Shown here one piece after another: positions 1-9,836 of a DNA stretch of 64,000 nt (the first letter of the stretch is position 1; every line of letters starts with the position of its first letter). The position numbers and the translations under genes are program-made. The stretch spans positions 1-64,000 of the forward strand of contig JADNRY010000308.1 of assembly GCA_015501585.1 (NCBI GenBank), read 5' to 3'. This stretch comes from Rhodocollybia butyracea (Eukaryota > Basidiomycota > Agaricomycetes > Agaricales > Omphalotaceae). Under the pieces are notes generated by a model. That model did not search any database. It saw nothing but the letters and a program-made list of their open reading frames with translations, and was not told the origin of the DNA.

Positions 1-165
1 ATGTTGGCGTGCTGAACGTAGCAGTACAAGCTATTATCAGCAGCCAGCGACGAACTCTAGAGGTACATGATAGTGCATAATCAGTGGTACTTATTTGGCT
101 GTGTATTCTAATACTTCACGTTAGCTGTTTCGAATCCCGTTCTCTCGATTCCTGAATTTTCCGCT
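1..165. repeat. Dispersed repeat, copy 1
   Basis: This stretch is a diverged direct copy of 26478-26636. The two share ATGTTGGCG, then CAGCAGCCAGCGA and a long common tail through the region ending near GTTTCGAATYCC. The window starts inside the repeat, so its left border is unknown. At copy 2 the homology runs on into a fragment of the DUF6535 gene, which copy 1 lacks. Confidence 0.75.
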
Positions 166-194
166 TCGCCTTTCAATTGTTCGATCGGAGGAAT

Positions 195-444
195 ATGAGC
201 GACGCCTGCCCTCATGGGCAACATTATCGTTTAGAAGTCATCCCTTGCCACAGCCTACTCCAACATATTGCTCGCCAAATCTTCATTGAGGTCAGCGTAA
301 CACAGGTGTTATTTACTTTGTTCTCCGGGGACCTTCGCCTAGGCCATTAGACACAAAAATTTTACCGGTTACCACTCGGAGTACCTTCATTTCCCGGACG
401 CTGTGAAAAGTCGTTGCTGCCAGCGCGAATCTAGTCACGTATAA
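195..444 (+). CDS. Small two-exon ORF, unrecognised
   Basis: Exon 1 (195-290) and exon 2 (343-444) would join across a 52-bp GT..AG intron (291-342) to give a 65-residue protein starting MSDACPHGQH. The codon pattern looks coding but no domain is recognisable, and the call rests only on the open frame and plausible splice sites. It may be the remnant of a longer gene, since the locus is flanked by a dispersed repeat on the left and a MULE insertion on the right. Confidence 0.25.
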
Positions 445-544
445 GGGTCACCAAAGGATCGGTGGCGAGACTGCAGAGAAGGAAATCTCATCGCGTATCA
501 ATCTGCAGAGATTCGGATGTAATGGTCCAGACTGTTTGTATGAA

Positions 545-555
545 GGCAAGCGACC
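545..555. repeat. Target-site duplication of MULE (left copy)
   Basis: GGCAAGCGACC at 545-555 is repeated exactly at 4765-4775, bracketing the element. Eleven bases fits the 8-11 bp TSDs known for Mutator-like elements. The second downstream occurrence at 4927 belongs to a host tandem duplication, not to the insertion. Confidence 0.75.
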
Positions 556-1379
556 GGCCTGTATAATTTGGAGTCAGCCTAGTGAGTTTGGAGTCAAAAT
601 GGTGAGTATTGAGTATATTTGATTTGCGTTTGAGTCAAAATTTGGAGTTTGAGTCAAAGTATTTGAGTATGAGTTTATTTGATTTGAGTATGAGTTTACT
701 CGATTTGAGTATGAGGTAATTTGATTGGAGTATGAGTTTATTTGATTGGAGTATCAGCCAGAATGTTATTCTATTAGGCAGGCTGCCTACGGACAAGCTT
801 TACGGCCAGATATAGAGTGCCATATGGCTACCAGAACCAGCGCTCAGCACTATGCTGATGAATTTTCATTTTTTCGCTATTGTTACATGTACAGTGCAGC
901 TCCTCAGTAAGTGTTTTGATAGGAAACGACAGGCCGCCGTGTGGCACTGCAAATTTATAAGTGTATGCGGAGGCGCGTAGGCTAGGATTTCCGCACAAAC
1001 GCATCAATAAATTTGCAAAACATTTTGATGGGTTTTGAATACAGCATATAAGGACCCGGATTTGCGGTTTTTTGTCGCTTTCTACCCCTCCTCTCGAAGA
1101 AATCAGTAGTATAGTATACAGTTACCACTATGAGTTGGTTTGTAAGTCTTATATGCATGGAAGAGCGAAGAAGTACAATTAAAGTAACGATGTAATTACC
1201 AGACTCAGCTCCGCAAGTACATTGCCAATGCAATTCATCCCGGCAATTCTGAGGCGCATTCAGCACCTCCCGTGCCGCCTCCTGTCCCTGCGTTTGACAC
1301 GCTTCCACTGTTTGATGAAAACGGTATGTTCTTGAGATGTGCATGCATAAAACTAGCTTAATGTTGCGATAGGTATACA

Positions 1380-3181
1380 AATTGGCTTTCAACGGGTCCC
1401 TCGTAGTGCTATTACAGCACATCCAGCTACAGCACAGCCTGCTTCCATTGTTGGACCTCCAAAAACTGCTACAAACACTTCACGGCCTCCCACTGCTATA
1501 GTGACAACAGCTCCCCAACCACGAAACTGGACAGAAATCCCATCCTTTGATCTCACTAATCCAGCATTGCACACTTCATACATTCCACTCGATCCTCAAC
1601 CGCCATCAGGATCTCAGCTGGATCAAGGTGTTATTGCTACCTCACTAGATAATCTGAATGGTGGGGAGTGGGATCCGTGGGTGAATGGACGTTTTGGCTG
1701 GATCTAAATCACTCACAGGTGAATGACACCAAAAGGTTGGCAGTACACTGGGCTACCAAAGGAAACTCTTCACACAATGGCAAAGGTTCTATCCACTCTC
1801 CTACCATTGCAGGGGGAACAGTCCACAACAAAAAGTGTCTGGGTGTTTTACTCTGCACAAATGAAGACTGTAACTATATAGGCCGGCCCAAGTGACAACC
1901 GGAGGTATTCAAAAGCAACTTGATGCCCAATGCCCATTCTGCTCCTCTATGCTCAGTCATGATCCTTGTGGGTCACGATCCCACCTCATTCGCTGGGGAC
2001 AGGTTGGGGATGATATATCCACTTCACGATACCGTTACATAAACGGATTTGCTCATACTCACAGCCGTATTCCAAATGTCGCCCGCACCACCTCTGCTGA
2101 GCATAAACGGTTCATATCCACATACTCAAATCGACCCAAGGTAACACCTACACAGCTCATGGTTGGCCCTGCTGCACCAGAGGGTTTGGACCTGGAGCTG
2201 CCGAGTTGGGTCAGAAATTTGCAAGTCAAGCATATACAGGTTACCGCCTGCGTCAGGAGAAGAAAAAAAATGGTAATGGTCCTACTAGTGCATTTGGGAC
2301 CTTTGAAAAGCTGCAGCAGTGGAAGCAGAAGCATCCCGATGCCACATGCAAAGATTTTGTCAGCAATGACATTGTTTGTGTTACGTTGCAAACTGACTGG
2401 ATGAAGCAGCAGCTGATACCTGATATGTCAGGGATTACAGAGCCACTTGGTGGATTGCTTACAGATGCTGCCCATAAATACTGGGAAGATCCTAATGGCC
2501 GCTTGATTGTCACCTCAATCTACTCTCCACTCATTCAGAAATGGATCCCCGTCCTTTTTTCTTATGCCAATGGTTCCACTGCTCCTCATTATGAGTATCA
2601 TTTCTTGATCCTTATTGAAAGCATTGCGGAGGTTGCAGCTGATAGAGGTATCTCTTTCAAAGATGAACATCTCCTTGGGGTCAGTTTTTCTTAAATTAAT
2701 CTATGTATGACCCAGTCAGTGACTGATTCAACATTTAGGTTGTTGACTTCAGTGATCCACAGCGGATTGGCTTTGAAGGCGCTTATTGTACCTATTTTCT
2801 TGCCCAACCTAATGATTCCCGCTTGGAAGTGCAGCTGAGAGCAGCAGCAAAAAAGTTGCTCAAAGGATGTCTGTTCCACTATATCAAAGCTGTTGAGCGG
2901 ATTGCAAAGATGTCCACTATGGTTGATCCAACAACCAAATCGGAATTTCGAGAACTCGCTATATCCTTCCCAAGCTTCAGACTCTTACTGAGTTTCATGA
3001 TGTAGTATCACAGATTCGACAGAAATGGCCCTGTGCATCCAGTTGGTTGAACTGGTGGCTAAACATTGACCACGCTGCCATGTTGTTTGAGTGTATGCGT
3101 GCAATGCCATCACATCTTGCATCCAAGCTTCCAGAAACAACTAATCCAGAAGAGGCAATGCATGCTACTATACTCCAATAA
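1380..3181 (+). pseudogene. MULE transposase with WRKY/GCM1-like zinc domain, frameshifted
   Basis: Coding stretches in order: a Pro/Thr-rich N-terminus (about 1372-1704); a cysteine cluster CLGVLLCTNEDC (1834-1869) followed by a CPFC..HDPC cluster, resembling the GCM-type DNA-binding domain of fungal MULEs; a DDE core with first Asp in GLLTDAAHKYW (Asp codon 2464-2466), second Asp in VVDFSDPQ (about 2740, after an intron of about 2680-2738), a KGCLFHYIKAVERI motif, and the Glu-bearing TTNPEEAMH (about 3147-3173). Frame changes near 1700, 1890 and 2235 are not all explained by good splice sites, so the gene is probably dead. It ends abruptly where the satellite array begins. Confidence 0.7.
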
Positions 3182-4390
3182 AACTCAAGTGACTCCAATC
3201 TTGACTCACTCAACTCCAATAAAATTGAGTGACAAGTCTCACACTTCAACAGTGGCTACGGTACGTGTTGGCGCAGTCATAAATTGTGACATTGAGGCTG
3301 GCAACCTGACTTCAGTTGGACTCCACAAAGGCCTACTCAACTCTAATAGAACTCAAGTGACTCCAATCCAATCTTGACTCACTCAACTCCAATAAACTCA
3401 AGTGACAAGACTCATGCTTAAACAGTGGGTGTGGTACGTGTTGGCATAGTCCGAAATCATGACATTGAGGCTGACTTCAGTTGGACTCCATGAAGGCATA
3501 CTCAACTTAATAGAACTCAAGTGACTCAACTTGACTCCACAAAGGTGTACTCAACTCTAATAGAAGTCAAGTGACTCAACTTGAAAGAAAACTCAAGTGA
3601 CTCCGATCTTGACTCACTCAACTCCAATAAGCTCAAGTGACAAGACTCACGCTTGAACAGTGGGTGCAGTACATGTTGGCATAGTCCTAAATCATGACAT
3701 TGAGGCTGACTTCTAGAACTCAAGTGACTCAACTTGACTCCACAAAGGCATACTCAACTCTAATAGAACTCAAGTGACTCAACTCAAAAAAAACTCAAGT
3801 GACTCCAATCTTGACTCACTCAACTCCAATAAACTCAAGTGACAAGACTCACACTTAAACAGTGGGTGAGGTATATGTTGGCGTAGTCCTAAATCATGAC
3901 ATTGAGACTGACTTCAGCTGGACTCCACAAAGGCATACTCAACTCTAATTGAACTCAAGTGACTCAACTCGACTCCACGAAGGTGTACTCAACTCTAATG
4001 GACTCAAGTGACTCAACTCAAATAAAACTCAAGTGACTCCAATCTTGACTCACTCAACTCCAATAAGACTCAAGTGACTCCAATATAAGTTTTTAGTGTG
4101 ACTCAAGCTTGACTCAAGCTTGACTCCAGCTTGACTCCAGCTTGACTCACTGAACTCCAATGTAACTCAAGTGACTCAAATATAAATGTGAGTCAAGTAT
4201 TTTGAGTCACTTGAGTATGAGTATACTCAAGTGCTTGACTCTACTTGACTCCACTTGACTCACTTGACTCACTTGACTTTTTTGCATGTGAGTTTGAGTC
4301 AAGTGAGTATGAATTTGGAGTCAAGTGAGTATAAATTTGGAGTCAAGTGAGTATAAATTTGGAGTCAAGTAAAGTGAAGAGTCAAGACAA
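3165..4390. repeat. Satellite-like array of the MULE right arm
   Basis: Short words (ACTCAAGTGACTCCAAT, CTTGACTCACTCAACTCC) are iterated, embedded in three to four larger units of roughly 180-230 bp. Each larger unit contains a common segment close to GTACGTGTTGGCATAGTC followed by ATCATGACATTGAGG (about 3258, 3431, 3671, 3870). The last 150 bp turn into the inverse orientation (GAGTCAAGTGAGTATAAATTTG). Array growth probably explains the long right arm. Confidence 0.8.
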
Positions 4391-5113
4391 TCCCAGGTTA
4401 AGTTGGTGATATATTATACCTTTTTGGTGTCTAGCACCACTTTAGAATAATTAGATTTTAGTATTCATAGTTTTGTACATCGTCGCACATTGCCAACCTC
4501 GTTGATCGATGCATTGATCCCATCAAAAAGTTGCGTATGCAAAGGTAGAGAGCGTGAACACCGAGAATTGAAGTTGGAAACATTGGGTATATGGTTGAGG
4601 ATGTAAGTATACAATTATACAAACATTTGACGCTGTACAGTCAAATGACCAAGTACCTACTATTTACACAGCTGACTCCAATTAATTTGAGTCAATACTC
4701 AATACTCACCTGACTCCAAATTTTGACGCAATACTCACTAGGCTGACTCCAAATTCTACCTACCGGCAAGCGACCTACTCCTGCGTGCCTTCACTGATCT
4801 GATAATCTGGCCAGAAGTACTGTACCCTATCGGTGCTCTCGTCTCTTCGTCAATTTGGGCTGGTGGCTTCAAGGATGAGCTTATGCCCGAAAGCTCCAAA
4901 ATTTATGTGAATCTTTCAAGTACAAAGGCAAGCGACCTACTCCTGTTTACCTTTACTAGTCTGATAATCCGGCCAGAGGTACTGTACCCTATCGGTGTTT
5001 TTGTCTCCTCGTCGATTCTTCAAAGTTTGTTTGCCCGCCCTCTTATTGCACTCAATGTGCTATCCATTTATCCGTACTTTTGTCGATATCGATCAATCCG
5101 CACATGCAGATGA

Positions 5114-6973
5114 TGCGTGTTTTGGGGCTCACATAGAACAATAGGATCGATTACGAAATAGGTAATCTCAACGAGGCGTCAATTTCGGAAGGAAGGAAGG
5201 AGAATTTTATTACAGTGGGAACAAGCCGCTGTCGATTTTAATCTCGTCTAGGTCACCATCTCTTCCTCAAAGGTCCTTGTAGTGTGGCGCCAGTACTCTG
5301 TATTATATTTCAGTACCATCTCACTGCACAAAGTTCATCATTGCTCTTTCGGAAATTATGGTTCTAAAAACCACATTGCACGCACGGACGTCCACCACAG
5401 TTGACTTCATTCTTTAATTTGTAACCAATCGACTACAGCTAAGCCTGGAGGAAAGACGTTGACGCAACAGAGCCGGAACCCATTGAAAGCCATTGGATTA
5501 AATAATTCACGCTCGATTCTCTTTCCCTTCAAAAGCGACTAGTCAGATGGAAGGAAGCATGCTGGTAAGAACAGGCAAAAACTCTCGCGATTGGGTTCTG
5601 GTGACTTCGGTATGGCAAGTCGTGGACTACACGATGCATGATATCTAGGGAGATCCTCGAGTGTGCCAGCAAAGACAATGTTTTCCCGGGGCAAGAGGTA
5701 AGGGTACTCTGTCAGAAAAGGGCATGCGTGGACGTGAAGCATCGCTCACCTTTTCCACCAGGATCGCAACGCCTAAGGCCGCAGCGTTAACGTTATCCCT
5801 TGGTTCTGAAAACACCACTAAGGCGGCAGGCCTGGCGCAGCCTGGTGCCCAGAGGCTAGTACTAAGTTAACCAGTCGAACATAGCATCGAGAGAGTGAAC
5901 ATCGGAATAGGAAGTATAACGGAAAGATCAGCGTACAGGAGATGTGAAGAAGATACAAGCAACATACAGGCTTATTCCAGTTCCTTTGACACTCGATCGA
6001 TTGATCCTTCAAAACTTCATCAAAGATGTTGTTGTGGAAAGGTAAGGGAGTCTCGGCGATACACCACATATCTTGCCTTGAGGGATAGGTGCAAATGAGG
6101 ATATGTTGGAAGGTCACCGGTCCCGGTCAACCGTTCAAGTTAAGCCTGACTAGCTTCCGGGAAGAGATCTACGCTCACAATCAATACAATTTTACCAAAG
6201 ATGTCGATGCACAATCACATACCATGCCATGGTACAATTGAGCATCATCACTTCCCGAGCCAGATCGCTGCTCGGATGCGACGACCGTCTGTAGATGTTA
6301 CACAACATCTAGGGCATAGATCCACTTGAGCGCAGAAAAAAGTTGGAGGCAGCTTGTACGAGAAAGAACGAGGACCGGGCCGAAATATTGGAAGCACCTT
6401 ACAAATCAAGCGCTCCTTGGCGTCTTTCCTTCCGATGTCCAACGTTCATGTCGCCTCACATCTACATTCCAAAGAGGAAGAAGGGTTAGAGCTTAGAAAC
6501 TGACGGAACTGGATCTATAAAGAAGTAGTCATACTAGTAAAAAGGTGGGCTTTTCCCGCTTCTGCTTTTTTCGCTTCATTTCCGTGACTAATTTTTTTTG
6601 GCTTTTGTCTTTCTTGTATCTAGCACGAGTACCCAGAACGGGAACAAAGCGCAAAGGACTCAACTGGTACTAATCAAAGGAGAAGCATAGGAATAGGATG
6701 GACTCTGAGAATGCACCTGACAGGCATAACGACGATGAGAGGCGTAAGAAGAACAACGGATGGAGGACGTAGCTACCAAGGTAAGCCGGTAAAAAGCCCT
6801 CACACTTGATAATACTTACTCAGTTGACTAAGGCAGGTAACACACTGTTATATTCGCATCTTGGAATTTGGTGGCTCTATCTTTTCCTATCCGGGTCGGT
6901 GGAGAGAACGTGTATGCCACACGACATGTCTACTAGTACTGCTGTTAACGTTACCCCTTTGTCCAGTCATTGA
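5114..6973. other. No gene assigned; scattered coding-like remnants
   Basis: Several short open stretches on both strands look like decayed exons (plus strand about 5547-5690 and minus strand about 5850-6117 and 6248-6442), but none can be joined into a protein I recognise. No terminal repeats were found. It may be old pseudogene material. Confidence 0.3.
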
Positions 6974-7177
6974 TCCTGTGATCGTTACTCGAATCAATCA
7001 ACTATCACGATCCGCCGTTATGGCATACGATTCCTGAGTACCACTCTTCCGCGCCATCCGCAGACTAGGTTTGTCGAGACGAGCAAGTCTTGGTTTAATG
7101 AGCCAGATGGGCGATACAGAAGTTCCTTGGAGTTTGTATGCAGACGAGAGGACGAAGAACATGGAAATGAGGTATAC
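6974..7177 (+). pseudogene. Coding-like fragment, unrecognised
   Basis: An open plus-strand frame reads from DRYSNQST through SWFNEPDGRYRSSLEF to EDEEHGNEVYE before a TGA. Its amino acid composition is convincing for a protein exon, yet no start or acceptor fits upstream and I recognise no domain. The nearby words TTGATCCTGTGAT recur near 13050, so this may derive from a small dispersed gene family. Confidence 0.25.
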
Positions 7178-7680
7178 GAATGAGGACTGCACCACCAGTC
7201 GGGTAATTCTTTAAGGGAATGTCAGTACCGATACAGTTCTCTCCCATCTTTCATCCACTTTTGGGGTCGACTCGAGAGGCCACGGTGCTAGAAATCCAGT
7301 GCGTTTCGCAGGTATAGAAGTGACTTGTAATCATTCGCTTTGCTCGGCTCCACAAAAATCACTCTTAGCAACGTTCATCCACTGGACTACTGTCTGAGTT
7401 CTCAATCGTTGATCCTGTTCTTCCGACCTTCACGATCTCATTTCTTCTTGACATCTCTCCTCTCTTCTCTTCATCGGCTTCTGTAAAGACACTCTGCCTG
7501 TCCGACGCACCGACGAACAGTCCCCAGTCAGCTTATTTCGCTTACAATCAGTATAAACTTTCGATCGGGCCTCATCCCACTATTGTGTTAGCTTCATTAA
7601 ATTCCCATATTGTATCGATGTATGTACAAACTTTACCCTGTCCTACTGCGAAACCCTTACATTACCACAACTCATCTCTA

Positions 7681-8661
7681 CTATCCAAAACAGGTTCCCG
7701 CATTCGAAGTGGATTTTGTCGTGCAACGATGAGACCGATCTATGAATTTCCATTCCTGTGGAATCTCATTAAAGTACAAAGGCCTCCACATCGGCCGAGG
7801 TTCAAGCGTAAAAGGAGCAGGTTTGACAACCAAACGAGGCCCAGAATTACCCTCGAGACGAAGTGCAGCCATACAAATCAAATCACCGGAATCCATGGTT
7901 CCTGATTCTGCTTTATCAAACGCGCTGTTGAATGAAGGCAAAACCACGTCCGTGGTCTTTTCTCCTGTAAAACCATTAAAAACCTTTTGCTTGAGACAGA
8001 GTTAGACATCATGCGCTTGACAACTGACCTTCACGACGACCGGATGCAGTGACAGCATTGTTTCCTTGAGAAAGATAGCTTTGTGTGCTCGGTTGGGACT
8101 GCTTTTGTGTGTTTGGGTGGTACGGCCTTTTCGTGTTCGGTTGGGACTGCGGCGTCGGGTTTGGCACGTCAGGACGTATCGGAATTTGAACTGTAAACCG
8201 TCCCATCCCATCGAACATATCTCCTAAGTACAAATCACCCACCGTAAGAATTGTATCGAACACATCTGATTTTCAACTTACTTGAACTGGTACACTTGTC
8301 TTCTTTCACTTTCTTCTCTGTTTGTCTCCGATTCTGTCACTCCGTCAATTTCCCACTTGGAATTACAGATAAAGTCAACATACTCTGAACCACCTCTGTG
8401 CAAAACGTCAATGAACACAAGTAAAAGCAATACATGACAGTTCACGCACTCTAACTCGCGCCACATCCATGCCCAAGAACTGCCCGATGTTGTGATATCC
8501 AAAAGATGAAGGATCGCGATTCTACATGCCAGAGTTATTACCCTCAACTACGTCAGAATCAACATTCGTACCTGACGAAAGAACACATTCAGATATTCCC
8601 GTTGCCACTGAGTGGGATAGCGAATAGTAGTATTTTGTGACTGATTTTTTCCTTTAGACAT
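7681..8661 (-). CDS. Homeodomain transcription factor, six exons
   Basis: Exons on the minus strand: 8572-8661, 8450-8521, 8384-8395, 8282-8333, 8029-8223, 7681-7964, separated by introns of 50, 54, 50, 58 and 64 bp, all GT..AG. The joined frame is 705 nt (234 residues). Residues about 15-75 form a homeodomain: with canonical numbering L16, F20, L38, M40, V45, W48, F49, N51 and R53 fall in place around LGMDVARVRRWFRNRR. The tail is Pro/Gln/Asn-rich, as in many fungal regulators. Predicted nuclear DNA-binding role; target unknown. A further 5' exon beginning MSGSLSVNGHG (ATG 8983-8985) with a good GTAAGT donor (8852) could extend the N-terminus. None of the exons is a long ORF, so the gene is easily missed. 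Confidence 0.8.
8384..8395 (-). other. 12-nt microexon encoding RWFR of the homeodomain
   Basis: Four codons (Arg-Trp-Phe-Arg) are flanked upstream by an intron starting GTGCGT and ending CAG, and downstream by an intron starting GTATGT and ending CAG. They supply W48 and F49 of recognition helix 3. Without them the domain lacks its hallmark; with them the spacing is exactly canonical. Confidence 0.75.
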
Positions 8662-9836
8662 TCGCTAACGTCGGTGGTTGAATCAAGAAAGTAGAATATA
8701 GCTCTACGGTGTCCGGCAGTGTCCACGGTTAAACGAAACAGAAAGTTAAGCGAGTTAATCGCCCAACAGCCACAAATTTTTAGAATACAAAGCTCCGACC
8801 GCCCCTCCTGTTCCGGACGTTGTGCCGTAACATTGATTATTATAACTTACGTTGTCCTTCTGAGGCACGTTCTTACCACTACCTCCTTCCGTCCCTTTTC
8901 CATCAGCTTCGGCCCCCTCGCAGCCACTACAATCTGACCCCAGAATTAGCTCTACACCGTGACCATTAACACTTAGCGATCCAGACATCACTTATATCTT
9001 CCATTACACTCTTTCCTACAACTGACCCTTTCCGCTACTTCTGATCAAAGCTGCGACCACTGTAGCCATTGAATTCCCGCACTTCACCACCACAATAGTG
9101 GGCCAAGATCTTAACCAATTCATACACTTCAGTAGTGAGCGCAGAATAACGACAGCTAAACCACAGAATACCCATGGCTTCTCATCGACGACAGCTTTAG
9201 AAGACAGCGCTGACAACGACGCCTCCCCAGTACACACCGCCTGGAAATTGGTTGATGATCACGGTTTCGATAAAATCTCTCCACACCGAACACTATCCTC
9301 TCCCGCGTTGAATTCTCAAATTTCATCACCGACTACACAGTGCCACAATCCATCACGGTTATCCGTAAAATACATCATACTACATATATTGTAAGTATAT
9401 TATCAATGCGATAACCAGCTTTGACATTGGTCGATCGCTGCAGCGTTCCTGGGGAATTTGTCGTTACTTCCGGACTTCTCCATCCGAGTCTCATGACTTA
9501 CAATGTGATTCAGTTAGACTCTTATTCGACTCTTTAGCGCATATACTAGGAGAGCTTCCTCCAGCATTCTACATACAAAATCCTGTCAATTGGATTCAAG
9601 TTCAATTTCCTGTAAGATAACCAAGAACAGAAAAAGAAGAGAGGGAAACAGAAATAAATTTTGGAAGGGCTTCAAGCTTGACCAGCGAAAAGATCATGTT
9701 AATACAAATAGGAAGCAAGAGGCTAGGAATGTACAAGTAATGTTGAAACTACCGTTCAGCATTCATCAAATCTCCCCTGTCAGACTCGACTCATCATCAA
9801 GTCAGCACTGTGTGCATATCTACTTTGGCCTCGGTA
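8662..9836. other. Intergenic with coding potential on both strands
   Basis: Minus strand 8846-8985 reads as a possible extra first exon of the homeobox gene. At 9030-9394 both strands are open: plus has a Ser/Thr/Asp-rich frame (GQDLNQFIHFSSERR...), minus has frames such as VYELVKILAHYCGGEV. I could not decide which strand codes, and no domain is evident. Confidence 0.3.

Larger units (their letters stand above)
556..4764 (+). mobile_element. Mutator-like (MULE) DNA transposon with GAGTCA-rich termini
   Basis: The ends are inverted repeats: left TTTGGAGTCAGCCTAGTGAG (568-587) reappears inverted at the right end, and the outermost bases begin GG on both sides with 9 of 12 matching. An 11-bp duplication GGCAAGCGACC flanks the element. 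Both subterminal zones are dense in GAGTCA/TGACTC words, about 190 bp on the left and more than 1.2 kb on the right. Internally it carries a decayed transposase with a GCM-like zinc cluster and DDE landmarks. Mutator superfamily assignment rests on TSD length and transposase type. Confidence 0.75.
433..5113 (+). pseudogene. Unrecognised ORF split by the MULE insertion, with in-frame 162-bp tandem duplication
   Basis: A frame open from about 433 to 555 continues in the same phase at 4776-5113 if the element 556-4764 and one copy of the 11-bp TSD are removed. The downstream part contains two copies of a 54-codon unit (starting at 4765 and 4927), each holding the residues LIIxPEVLYPIG and VSSSI. 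A diverged relative of the unit (ASNLLLNF...) occurs near 26760-26900. I do not recognise the protein. The open frame across the insertion is suggestive but the upstream part is only about 40 codons. Confidence 0.3.

Noticed and set aside
128..150. Possible tRNA T-arm (TTTCGAATCCCG)
   Set aside because: No cloverleaf can be built around it and the copy at 26600 has changed bases; it belongs to a dispersed repeat.
3165..4390. CRISPR-like regular repeats
   Set aside because: The repeats are degenerate satellites without unique spacers of even length, in a eukaryotic MULE.
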